A DNA stretch of 64,000 nt, taken from NCBI GenBank assembly GCA_009838515.1, contig VXRL01000059.1, forward strand, positions 1-64,000. Direction: 5' to 3'. Below are positions 44,816-53,029 of the stretch, in pieces. How positions within the stretch are numbered: position 1 is the first letter of the stretch; the number at the start of each line of letters is the position of its first letter. Under the pieces are notes generated by a model. The model did not search any database and was not told the DNA's origin. It worked only from the letters and a program-made list of their open reading frames with translations. The position numbers were made by a program, and so were the translations under genes. This stretch comes from Terriglobia bacterium. Its GTDB lineage: Bacteria; Acidobacteriota; Terriglobia; Bryobacterales; UBA6623.

Positions 44816-45947
44816 ATGATCCTAGACGAGCTACAGCGTGAGTTTGAGGCCGTGCGCGCCCGCGCGCAGGTTGTCCGGGGGTATCTTTGACGGCGCGGCT
44901 GGCGAGCGCGAGCTAGCCGAGATCGAGAAGCGGATCGCGGACCCGGCCTTCTGGGCCGACCCGGCCAATAACCAGCGGGTGCTGCGCGATCGCAAGCGCG
45001 TGGCCCGCATCGTGGAGACCGACAAGGAGATCGCGGCCGCGGTCGGAGACCTAGAGGCGTTCTTGGAGCTGGCCGCCGAGGGCGAGCCCGTCGAAGACGA
45101 ATGCGCCGCAGACTTGAAGGCCCTGGCTGCGCGCTTGGACGAGATCGAGGCCGAATCGCTGCTCAGCGGAGAGCACGACGGCTCCAACGCAATCGTCACC
45201 CTAAACGCCGGTGCGGGCGGCACGGAGGCTCAGGATTGGGCCCAAATGCTGCAGCGCATGTACTTGCGCTGGGCCGAGCGCAAGGGCTTCGGGTGTGAGA
45301 TCACCGACGAACAGGCGGGGGAAGAAGCCGGTATCAAGTCGGCTTCGCTGGTCATCAAGGGCGAGAACGCCTATGGACTGATTCGGTCGGAAGTGGGGGT
45401 GCATCGCTTGGTGCGGATCTCGCCGTTCGATTCCAACGCCCGCAGGCACACCTCGTTCGCTTCGGTCTCGGCCTACCCCGAAATCGACGACACGATCGAG
45501 ATTGACATCCGGCCGGACGAGCTGCGCATTGACACCTACCGAGCCAGCGGGGCCGGCGGCCAGCACGTCAACATGACCGATTCCGCTGTGCGCATCACGC
45601 ACTTGCCGACGAACATCGTCGTGCAGTGCCAGAACGAGCGCTCGCAGCACAAAAACAAGGCGACTGCGATGAAGCAGCTTCGGTCGAGGCTGTACGATCT
45701 CGAGTTGCGCAAGAAGCGCTCGGAGGCGCAGAAAATCGAGGCGGCCAAGTTGGACATCGACTTCGGCAGCCAGATTCGCAACTACGTGCTGGCTCCGTAT
45801 CGATTGGTCAAGGATCTGCGCAGCCAGATGGAAATGGGCGATGTTGACCGCGTGCTGGACGGAGACTTGGATCGCTTCATGCACGCCTATCTGGTCTACG
45901 CCAAGACCGGCCGCACCGTGAACGACGAGACTACGGTTCCCGCATAG
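44816..45947 (+). CDS. prfB: Peptide chain release factor 2 with +1 programmed frameshift
   Basis: Translation starts at the ATG 44816 and meets an in-frame TGA at 44888-44890 after 24 codons (...VVRGYL). A +1 shift at CTT (44885-44887) continues from GAC at 44889, giving [15 protein letters not shown] and a total of 376 aa. The RF2 discriminator SPF is in [12 protein letters not shown] and the catalytic GGQ in [20 protein letters not shown]2 reads UGA and UAA; the frameshift lets scarcity of RF2 raise its own synthesis. A single-frame reading would wrongly start at 44838. Confidence 0.96.
44880..44891 (+). promoter_or_regulatory. RF2 frameshift site
   Basis: The sequence GGTATCTTTGAC contains the slippery CTT, the TGA stop and the following C that weakens termination. 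A G-run (44876-44881) just upstream serves as the internal Shine-Dalgarno-like stimulator. This is the standard prfB recoding signal. Confidence 0.93.
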
Positions 45948-46067
45948 GTCGGCGCTCGGCGTGCCGCTTGGAGCAGCCAATCTTCGCAGCCTGTCTGCAA
46001 GACCGGAATCCAGCTGGACGGAAATGCTCGAGAACCGCCAGACGACGGGTTTGGCGTACGTTTCAGA

Positions 46068-46136
46068 ACTATGAATATCGAAAATAATATTTTTGATTTG
46101 CAGTGTAAATAGAAAAATATACGTGAATATCATAGT
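46068..46136. repeat. AT-rich segment bounded by an imperfect inverted repeat
   Basis: ACTATGAATAT at 46068-46078 is mirrored by AATATCATAGT at 46126-46136 with one base missing. The enclosed 47 bp are strongly AT-rich, unlike the surrounding GC-rich DNA, and lie just before the DUF4143 gene. It probably holds that gene's promoter and may be a hairpin or operator. Confidence 0.4.
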
Positions 46137-46157
46137 CACAACAGCCAAAATAGAGCC

Positions 46158-47330
46158 ATGATTCAACGCAGGGCTGGCCAAGCGGTCGTGCAGGCACTCC
46201 GCCGACAGGCGGCGGTCGCCCTGTTAGGGGCGCGACAGGTCGGCAAGACGACCCTCGCTCTGGAGATCGCCGGGGGTCGCACATCCGAGTATCTCGACCT
46301 AGGGTCTCGGGCGGATCGTCAGAAGCTGTCTGACCCAGCCCTCTTTCTCGGCCAGTTGGAGGACCGCCTCGTAATCTTGGACGAGATTCATCGTACACCG
46401 GAGGTATTCAAAGACCTCCGCGGCCTGATAGACGCGGGCCGGAGGCAGGGACGTCGAACGGGACGCTTCCTCGTTCTCGGGTCGGCATCGATGGCGCTCC
46501 TGAAGCAGTCGAGCGAGAGCTTGGCCGGGAGGATCGAGTACGTCAGCCTGAATCCTTTCGACGTTCTCGAAGTTGCGCCGGACGAATCCAGCCTTGGATC
46601 GCTCTGGATCCGAGGGGGATTCCCGGACAGCTTTCTGTCCGAGAGCGACGACGCCAGCGCCTCTTTCCGCCGGAATCTCGTCCGGACCTACCTTGAGCGC
46701 GACATCCCGCAGATGGGAGGCCGAGTCTCGCCCGAAACACTTGAGAACTTGTGGATCATGCTATGCCACAGCCAGGGGGCTTTGTCGAATGCCGCGAAGC
46801 TGGCGGCCGGACTCGCCGTCAGCGCCCCGACCGTGACGAGCTACGTCGATCTGCTGGCCGACTTGTTCTTGGTCCGCCGGCTGCGGCCCTACTCCGTCAA
46901 CGTCAAGAAGCGTCTGGTCAAGTCTCCAAAGATCTATGTCAGGGATAGCGGGCTCGTTCATTCCCTGCTAGGCATCGAGGGCTACCGAGCGTTGCTTGGT
47001 CACCCGGTCGTCGGAGCGAGCTGGGAAGGATTCGTCATCGAGAACCTGCTTTCGGTCGCTCGTCCGGGCACCGGAGCCTATTTTTACCGCACCTCGACGG
47101 GGGCGGAGATGGATTTGGTTCTGGAGATCCCTGGCCGGGCCGGAGTGTGGGCGGTCGAAGCCAAGCGAGGCCTGTCGGTCTCCCTGGGCAAGGGCTTCCA
47201 CAACGCGTTGGAGGACCTGAGGCCGGAAAAGACCTTCGTGGTGTATTCCGGTGACGCGCGCTATCCGATCTCGAGCGAAACCGAGGTGATCGGATTGCGC
47301 CAGATGGCGGAGTTGCTGCAATCGACTTGA
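46158..47330 (+). CDS. AAA-14/DUF4143 ATPase
   Basis: 390 aa. The P-loop is LLGARQVGKTTLALEIAG, Walker B RLVILDEIHRTPEVFKDL, and LVLGSASMALLKQSSESLAGR is the sensor region. The DUF4143 C-terminal part has YVDLLADLFLVRRLRPY, KIYVRDSGLVHSLLGI, and a PD-(D/E)xK nuclease-like fold (FYRTSTGAEMDLVLE, VWAVEAKRG). This widespread family is found in mobile and stress-related islands; its function is unproven. The AT-rich leader suggests recent acquisition. Confidence 0.92.
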   Translation: MIQRRAGQAVVQALRRQAAVALLGARQVGKTTLALEIAGGRTSEYLDLGSRADRQKLSDPALFLGQLEDRLVILDEIHRTPEVFKDLRGLIDAGRRQGRRTGRFLVLGSASMALLKQSSESLAGRIEYVSLNPFDVLEVAPDESSLGSLWIRGGFPDSFLSESDDASASFRRNLVRTYLERDIPQMGGRVSPETLENLWIMLCHSQGALSNAAKLAAGLAVSAPTVTSYVDLLADLFLVRRLRPYSVNVKKRLVKSPKIYVRDSGLVHSLLGIEGYRALLGHPVVGASWEGFVIENLLSVARPGTGAYFYRTSTGAEMDLVLEIPGRAGVWAVEAKRGLSVSLGKGFHNALEDLRPEKTFVVYSGDARYPISSETEVIGLRQMAELLQST

Positions 47331-47673
47331 CTGGCGGCGATACCGGCAGACGCGGCTCCACACCCTTCCGACCGCTAACCCATAGTCAGCCGCAAGTGCC
47401 GTGCTCGCCAAAGGATCGCTCATGTGATTTCTCGACTTGCGGAAAGCGGGCTCACATCCGGCGCACCAAAATGCCCGTTCCATGTGATCAACTCGATCGA
47501 TTGGTTGGTACAGCCCCTGATGGATGCCTCGACAATCTCGATGGCCGGCAGTTCGTGCCACACCGCCTGACCTAGGTCGCCAACATGTCAGGTGGCGACA
47601 AGAGCTTGTGCTATTCCCAGAGTCCAGCCCGGAGGCAGCCTGACCTCACGGATCCCTGGCCCCGAAGTGCGTG
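47331..47673. other. Gap of about 340 bp; no gene seen
   Basis: Between the DUF4143 gene and the convergent PIN gene. Short frames on both strands show no family character. I see no tRNA, repeat or strong terminator hairpin. Confidence 0.4.
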
Positions 47674-48183
47674 CTACTCCGCCTGCCTGTACCGCCTGAT
47701 TCGCGCCGCGAGTTCACGGCGGGGCAACCGGACGCTCGGGTCGTGGGCAAAGTCGTCAAGGACCGCGACCAGGACTTCCGCTGGTGCGAGGACCATGTTG
47801 TGAATCTGGTCGATCACCCAGAGAATCCCGTGGACCTCTAGGCGGTTGATCTCAGCGAGCGCCCTCAACCCGCTGTCACCCGTGAGCAGCATGCAGTCCG
47901 GGCAACTCTCGGCAAGGGCGAATGCGAAAGCGTCGTGAAGTGAGAGCTGTGGGTGCTCAACAGCGATCGCTCGGGCACGAAGGACGCTCTCCGGTGGCAG
48001 CTCTACTACTTTGAGTCCTCCACGTAAGAGCAAGTCCTTCTGGGCGGGCGTGAACCGGACGAGTTCCTCCTCGAAGAGCGCGTCAGGGATCAGAACCTCA
48101 TACGGCAACTCTAGGAAGGCCTCAAGCAACGACGCCTTCCTCAGATCAATTAGGCAACTGCTGTCACTGACTATCAGGCGCAT
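47674..48183 (-). CDS. PIN-domain protein (VapC-like toxin)
   Basis: 169 aa. The PIN acidic residues appear in LIVSDSSCLIDL, in the central EEEL and in LSLHDAFAFALAESCPDCMLLTGDSGLRALAE. It is longer than a usual VapC (about 130) because of a C-terminal helical extension. The start overlaps the end of the XRE/ImmA gene by 20 bp, so the two are co-translated. This pairing is a known predicted toxin-antitoxin type in which the XRE-COG2856 protein is the antitoxin. It would act as a cytoplasmic RNase. Confidence 0.85.
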   Translation of the reverse strand: MRLIVSDSSCLIDLRKASLLEAFLELPYEVLIPDALFEEELVRFTPAQKDLLLRGGLKVVELPPESVLRARAIAVEHPQLSLHDAFAFALAESCPDCMLLTGDSGLRALAEINRLEVHGILWVIDQIHNMVLAPAEVLVAVLDDFAHDPSVRLPRRELAARIRRYRQAE

Positions 48184-49264
48184 TGCCGTGCTGCGGACCC
48201 TTCAGGCCTGCCTCCACCTCCGGAAGGGGTATTCTCAGCAGTTCCGTACCCTTTGCGAGCGAGATCAAGCCCTCTGCGAGTGCGCGGTAGCACAGGCGCT
48301 CGAACCGGGCTGGGCGTTCACGCTGCCCCCGCTGGTCGATGGGTTCGATTTCTTCGGGTTCCTTGGTTCGCCAGCCGCGAGCGACCGTTTGATAGGCAGA
48401 GGTGAGCGTAGACTTGCTGATGACGTTGAGCTGGCACAAACGAACGAGTACCGCCGCTCCACTGACCCGATAAACGTGCTTGAGTTCGATCAGTTCCCTA
48501 TAGCCCAATGCGCTTCGATGCTTTCCGACCTCTCGCAGCAAGTGTTCCCGTGGCATCAGGAACGCGCCGGCGAATTTGTTGGCGGCTTCTTCTTCGCCCC
48601 GATCCGACAGGGTGTTGGTATCGATCAGTCGATGTGCCAGCTCATGGGCCAGCGTAAACCGGCGGCGTTCAAGAGTGAATCGATCGTTCGCGACGACGAC
48701 CGGCAAATCCGCCAGTCCGCTAGGACGCCTGACGAGGCAGGTAATTCCGGAAACACGGTCGGGCAACATGACAGTCAGAACCTTCAGTCCCTTTTCCTCG
48801 AGCAGTTCGGTCATGTTGGGGATCGGATCGATTCCCAGGCGCCATTCCTCGCGTGCGTCGGCAGCTAGCTGTTCCGCGTCGTGCACTTGGCCTAGGTCTC
48901 TCGGAGGTATGATTGGGCACTGCCAATGCGCGCTGTCCAGTTCTAGCACCGCCTCAACTTGCAAATAGCGTTCGATCCACTCAAGAATCTCCGTTTCGAC
49001 CTTTGCCCGATCCCGAGCCGTCGTGTTTGTCTTGGTGCGGAACTCGACTCCTTGGATCTCGATGTCCTGCGTATCCATTAGGTAATTCACAGACACGCCC
49101 ATGGCTCTTGACAATGCAATCAGGACACCCGAACTGGGGATGCTCTCCCCTCGCTCGTACTTTCCGATGGCTTGCGCCGTCACTCTCCCGTCGATGGCGG
49201 CCGACAGGCCACGCAGCGACAGCCCGGACTTGCGGCGGGCTAGTCTAACTCGGTCAGCAATCAT
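48164..49264 (-). CDS. XRE helix-turn-helix and ImmA/IrrE metallopeptidase (COG2856)
   Basis: 366 aa from the ATG at 49264, which has an AGAGG site 7 nt upstream; a TTG at 49291 is an alternative. The XRE domain lies at about 1-60 (IADRVRLARRKSGLSLRGLSAAIDGRVTAQAIGKYERGES). The ImmA/IrrE domain has the zinc motif FTLAHELAHRLID with a downstream Glu in EEEAANKFAGAFLMP. Such proteins cleave or bind repressors or act as antitoxins. The PIN gene overlaps its 3' end. It is divergent from the M48 peptidase gene, with an AT-rich promoter region between. Confidence 0.92.
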   Translation of the reverse strand: MIADRVRLARRKSGLSLRGLSAAIDGRVTAQAIGKYERGESIPSSGVLIALSRAMGVSVNYLMDTQDIEIQGVEFRTKTNTTARDRAKVETEILEWIERYLQVEAVLELDSAHWQCPIIPPRDLGQVHDAEQLAADAREEWRLGIDPIPNMTELLEEKGLKVLTVMLPDRVSGITCLVRRPSGLADLPVVVANDRFTLERRRFTLAHELAHRLIDTNTLSDRGEEEAANKFAGAFLMPREHLLREVGKHRSALGYRELIELKHVYRVSGAAVLVRLCQLNVISKSTLTSAYQTVARGWRTKEPEEIEPIDQRGQRERPARFERLCYRALAEGLISLAKGTELLRIPLPEVEAGLKGPQHGNAPDSQ

Positions 49265-49545
49265 GTCAGCCTCTGAAGTAGGAGTTTCCAAACCACATAA
49301 TTCGATATATATTGTAAACTATGACGGGGGCGAAGAGCTGGCCGCGCCGCGAATTCCACCCACTAATTTCCATACCGACCTACCTTGGCTGCGTTCGATC
49401 TGGGTTCCTGCCAGTATTGGATCTGCGATACATCCTTCGGCGGCTCGTACAAGTTGACTTGTCCTTGGGACGAAGGCAATCATCGAGACGAGCGCCCGGC
49501 TGGCGGTAATGTAGGGGATCCCCCACAGGGAAATTTCTTGGAGCC

Positions 49546-50805
49546 GTGAACACCTTCGCCGTTGTCATCTTGGTTGCCCTCGTCGGCGAGTACTTGCTAG
49601 GCGCTGTTTCAACAGTGCTCAGCTCGCGCTCGTTCGGCCCCAGAGTGCCAGCCGAGTTCACCGGCGTGTTCAACGACGAGAAGTACGCCCGGGCGCGGCG
49701 CTACACCGCGACACGTGCCCGGTTCGGGCTCGTCCGCGGGGCGTTTGGTCTCGTGGCGATGCTCACCTTCTGGTTCGCCGGAGGCTTCGCGTGGCTCGAT
49801 ACCGTGCTTCGCGGGCTTGGCAAGGGCCCGGTAGTCACGGGTCTGGTTTATATCGGGGCCCTCATGCTCGCCACGACCCTCATCCAGCTCCCATTCAGGG
49901 CGTGGTCGACGTTCGTGATCGAGGGCCGTTATGGGTTCAACCGCACCACGGCCGGAACGTTCGGCGCCGACCTCCTGAAAGGCACCACCCTCGCCATCCT
50001 TCTCGGCGGCCCGCTACTTGCTGTCGTCCTCGTGTTCTTCGAGGCGGCGGGACCGCTGGCTTGGATTTGGTGCTGGATCGCGGTGACTGCGTTCATGCTT
50101 GCCATGCAGTTCATCGCCCCGACGTGGATCATGCCCCTGTTCAACACCTTCACTCCGCTCGATGACGGCGAGCTGCACGACGCCATTCTGGGATACGCCC
50201 GCTCGGCGGGCTTCCCGCTCGAGGGCATCTTTGTCGTCGACGGCTCGCGAAGGTCGTCAAAGGCGAACGCATTCTTCACGGGCTTCGGCAAGCACAAGCG
50301 CATCGGGCTGTTCGACACCCTCGTCGAAGAGTACACCGTCGCCGAGCTAGTGGCGGTGGTGGCCCACGAGATCGGCCACTACAAGAAGCGCCACGTTTGG
50401 TGGCAAATGGCGCTGTCGATCGGCCACATCGCGGCGATGCTGTGGATCCTGTCCCTCTTCCTAGGGCAGGAGGGGCTTTACGCGGCGTTCGAAGTCGCCG
50501 AGCCGTCGGTCTACGCCGGCCTCGTCTTTTTCAGTCTCCTTTTCAGGCCTGTCGAGTTGGTCCTGTCGGTCCTCGTGCACGTCTTCTCGCGGCGGCACGA
50601 GTTCGAGGCCGACCGTTTTGCAGCAGAGACTAGTGGCGGCGGCGCGCCTCTGGTCAGCGCTCTGAAGAAGCTGTCGGCCGACAACCTTAGCAACCTGACG
50701 CCGCACCCGGTGGACGTCTTCCTGCACTATTCGCACCCGCCCGTACTCCAGCGCATCGGTGCCCTGCAGCGGCTGTCGGTGGGATCAGCGTCGCCGTCAG
50801 GGTAA
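49546..50805 (+). CDS. M48 family CAAX-type (Ste24-like) membrane protease
   Basis: 419 aa from a GTG. At least six membrane segments precede and follow the zinc motif VVAHEIGHYKKRH; the third ligand Glu is in RRHEFEADRFAAE. ANAFFTGFGKHKRIGLFDTL and the N-terminal FNDEKYARARRYTATRARFG are Ste24/CAAX-prenyl-protease-1 signatures. In bacteria it is thought to clean up membrane proteins, as prenylated substrates are absent. It stands alone. Confidence 0.93.
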   Translation: MNTFAVVILVALVGEYLLGAVSTVLSSRSFGPRVPAEFTGVFNDEKYARARRYTATRARFGLVRGAFGLVAMLTFWFAGGFAWLDTVLRGLGKGPVVTGLVYIGALMLATTLIQLPFRAWSTFVIEGRYGFNRTTAGTFGADLLKGTTLAILLGGPLLAVVLVFFEAAGPLAWIWCWIAVTAFMLAMQFIAPTWIMPLFNTFTPLDDGELHDAILGYARSAGFPLEGIFVVDGSRRSSKANAFFTGFGKHKRIGLFDTLVEEYTVAELVAVVAHEIGHYKKRHVWWQMALSIGHIAAMLWILSLFLGQEGLYAAFEVAEPSVYAGLVFFSLLFRPVELVLSVLVHVFSRRHEFEADRFAAETSGGGAPLVSALKKLSADNLSNLTPHPVDVFLHYSHPPVLQRIGALQRLSVGSASPSG

Positions 50806-51085
50806 CGTTGCGAACATTTCGAACCCGGACCGGATCCCCGCGCAGCATTGGATCGGGCGGTACATGCGAGACGAGCTTGCCACAAGGCACCGTGACCTGG
50901 CCGTGCGCCCGCGACGACGAACATACGCAATCGAATCCCAACGTCTTTTCGATCCGTGAAGAATCGTCTGAAGTGGAGCAAATGGCAGCGGCTGCCGGAT
51001 CCGGCGCGTTGACCGCCGCATCGGCCGGGTTACGTGTTCCGGTAGAATCTGCGGCAGCGGTAGACACCGCCCAGGGAGGACAGTC

Positions 51086-52051
51086 ATGCGATTCGCTAGT
51101 GTTGCCGCCCCCGCCGTGTTGGCGTTCACCGTCTTGGTCGCGGGTGCCACTGCACCCGCCGTGGGACAGTCGTGGACCCCGCCGTCAGCCGATGAGCGCT
51201 GTCCCAGCCGCTGGGGAGCCAACGACGAGCGCGGCGCGGCCAACCACATGGGTCCCGAGACAGTGCTCAAGGCAGCGCGTCTGATACGACAGGGGCGGGT
51301 GATCGAGCTCGGACAGGTGCTGAGGGGCTCGATGCCGCTCGGTCCGCGCCATTTCGACCTCTACATGAAGCCGACGGGCTGGAACGTGGGTTCGAACCGG
51401 CGGGGCTCGAACGAGGAGCTAGTCGTCGCCGAGATTGGTCAGGTGGGTACGCAGTTCGACGGCTTCACCCACCAGACGATCGGCAGCAGTCTGTACAACT
51501 GCGTCGATCAGGACGAGATCATGACGCGAGACGGGTTCACCCGGCTCGGCGTCGAGAACGTCGGCACGCTCATGACCCGGGGCGTGCTCATCGATGTGGC
51601 CGCCCTCAAGGGCGTTGAAATGCTCCCCGACACGTACGAGATCACGGTCGACGACCTGCAGCAGGCACTCAACCGCCAGGGAGTGACGCTGGAATCGGGC
51701 GACGCGGTGCTGATTCACACCGGTTGGGGCGTGCTCTGGGATACCGACCCGGAGCGCTTCATGGCGACCAACCCGGGGATCGGCGTCGCGGCCGCGCAGT
51801 GGCTTGTGGAACGGGATCCCATGCTGGTGGGGGCGGACAACCAGCCGGTCGAGGTCTCACCCAACCCGGATCCGCAAGTGTCGTTGCCGATCCACCAGAT
51901 CATGCTGGTAGTCAACGGCATCCATTTGGTGGAGCGGATGAGGCTGGACGAACTAGCCGAGGCCGGCGTCTACGAATTCGCCTTCGTCGTCCAGCCTCTC
52001 AAGATCGAGGGCGGCACGGGATCGACTGTCGCACCGGTCGCGATCTACTGA
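51086..52051 (+). CDS. Secreted cyclase-family protein (kynurenine-formamidase-like)
   Basis: 321 aa with a signal peptide (cleavage after APAVGQ). Cyclase family (PF04199) motifs: RVIELGQVLRGSMP, AEIGQVGTQFDGFTHQ in place of the usual HxGTHxDxPxH, RGVLIDVAALKG, GDAVLIHTGWG and DPQVSLPIHQIMLVVNGIHLVE. The first metal-ligand His is replaced by Gln (GTQFD), but GTQFD-type members exist. The substrate is unknown; it hydrolyses a cyclic or formamide bond if active. It stands alone. Confidence 0.85.
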   Translation: MRFASVAAPAVLAFTVLVAGATAPAVGQSWTPPSADERCPSRWGANDERGAANHMGPETVLKAARLIRQGRVIELGQVLRGSMPLGPRHFDLYMKPTGWNVGSNRRGSNEELVVAEIGQVGTQFDGFTHQTIGSSLYNCVDQDEIMTRDGFTRLGVENVGTLMTRGVLIDVAALKGVEMLPDTYEITVDDLQQALNRQGVTLESGDAVLIHTGWGVLWDTDPERFMATNPGIGVAAAQWLVERDPMLVGADNQPVEVSPNPDPQVSLPIHQIMLVVNGIHLVERMRLDELAEAGVYEFAFVVQPLKIEGGTGSTVAPVAIY

Positions 52052-52143
52052 TCTCGAGTGCCGTAGAACGCGCCTGATCGCGAATCGGTTCTTGGCAACT
52101 CGCACTCGCCCGGCCTTCGTCGGTTCGAAATGGTAGAATCTAT

Positions 52144-52153
52144 ACCTATAGGT
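52144..52153 (+). promoter_or_regulatory. Candidate vapBC operator (palindrome)
   Basis: ACCTATAGGT is a perfect 10-bp palindrome, 5 bp after a TAGAAT -10-like box (52134-52139) and 15 bp before the vapB ATG. VapB proteins usually autoregulate by binding such palindromes. Position supports the call; it has not been tested. Confidence 0.4.
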
Positions 52154-52167
52154 TGAAAGATGCACAC

Positions 52168-52422
52168 ATGGCACTGAGCATCAAGAATGCAGAAGCTGAG
52201 CGGCTCGCCAGGGACCTTGCGAAGGAACGCGGCACCACCGTAACTGGCGCGATCATCGGCGCTCTCGAAGACGCTCTGCGGCGCACGCGCGGCCGGAAAG
52301 TGGCACCTTCGATGCGGGAAGCCATCTTGGAGATCTCGGACCGCTGCGCGGCGCTACCCGACATCGACACGAGACCGGCCGACGAGATTCTCGGATACGA
52401 CGAACGAGGAGGGTTCCGCTGA
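52168..52422 (+). CDS. vapB: VapB-like antitoxin
   Basis: 84 aa from the ATG at 52168 (a TTG at 52153 is also in frame). MALSIKNAEAERLARDLAKERGTTVTGAIIGALEDAL is the PSK/Rv0623-type antitoxin start, a beta strand plus helix-helix dimer that binds DNA. The tail IDTRPADEILGYDERGGF wraps the toxin. The stop overlaps the vapC start (TGATG). Confidence 0.9.
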   Translation: MALSIKNAEAERLARDLAKERGTTVTGAIIGALEDALRRTRGRKVAPSMREAILEISDRCAALPDIDTRPADEILGYDERGGFR

Positions 52423-52823
52423 TGGTCGTCGATTCGTCGGCGGTGCTTGCCGTCCTTTTCAACGAACCGGAGCGGGACGCGTTCGCCGATGCCCTCTGCG
52501 CTGCCGCTGTACGTTTAATGAGCAGCGTGAATGTTCTCGAGGCCGCCGTGGTCGCGTCCTCGAGAAAGGGACCGCATGGCGCGCGCGAGCTCGATCTGCT
52601 CCTTCATCGCGCCGAGATCGAAGTGACGCCATTCACTTCTGACCACCTTCGTCTCTCCCGAGATGCTTACGAACGCTACGGCAAGGGTCGCCATCCCGCC
52701 GGGTTGAACTTGGGTGACTGCTGCGCGTACGCGCTTGCCAGCTACACGGGCGAACCTCTCCTCTTTAAGGGAATTGACTTCCAGCGCACGGACGTCACAC
52801 CCGCACTCGGCTCCTCCCCCTGA
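52422..52823 (+). CDS. vapC: VapC PIN-domain ribonuclease toxin
   Basis: 133 aa, normal VapC length. Acidic PIN residues are in MVVDSSAVLAVLFNEPE, NVLEAAVV and LNLGDCCAYALAS, with the last strand EPLLFKGIDFQRTDV. It cleaves specific RNAs and is held in check by VapB. The two genes share a TGATG junction, so synthesis is coupled. Confidence 0.92.
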   Translation: MVVDSSAVLAVLFNEPERDAFADALCAAAVRLMSSVNVLEAAVVASSRKGPHGARELDLLLHRAEIEVTPFTSDHLRLSRDAYERYGKGRHPAGLNLGDCCAYALASYTGEPLLFKGIDFQRTDVTPALGSSP

Positions 52824-53029
52824 TACCACTAGGTCTACCGGCCTTCTGGCATAGGCGCGTGACCACTCTGCGGACCGTCAAGCTCGGCCATACTTCACGT
52901 CGGCTCTTCGGAAGATGAGTCAGACGTTGTCGCCGCCCGCTTGGTCCGCCCCGTCCAATCGACTCGGAAAGGCCCTCTCCGATTCCTGTCCGCTTCCGGA
53001 ATCACATAGGCCGGCTCGGGGGAGTGCCG

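Noticed and set aside
44838..45947. prfB as a simple ORF starting at 44838
   Set aside because: The true start is 44816 with a +1 frameshift; [16 protein letters not shown] is the leader read in the wrong frame.
47331..47673. tRNA or integration site after the DUF4143 gene
   Set aside because: No tRNA cloverleaf elements or att-like direct repeats could be found.
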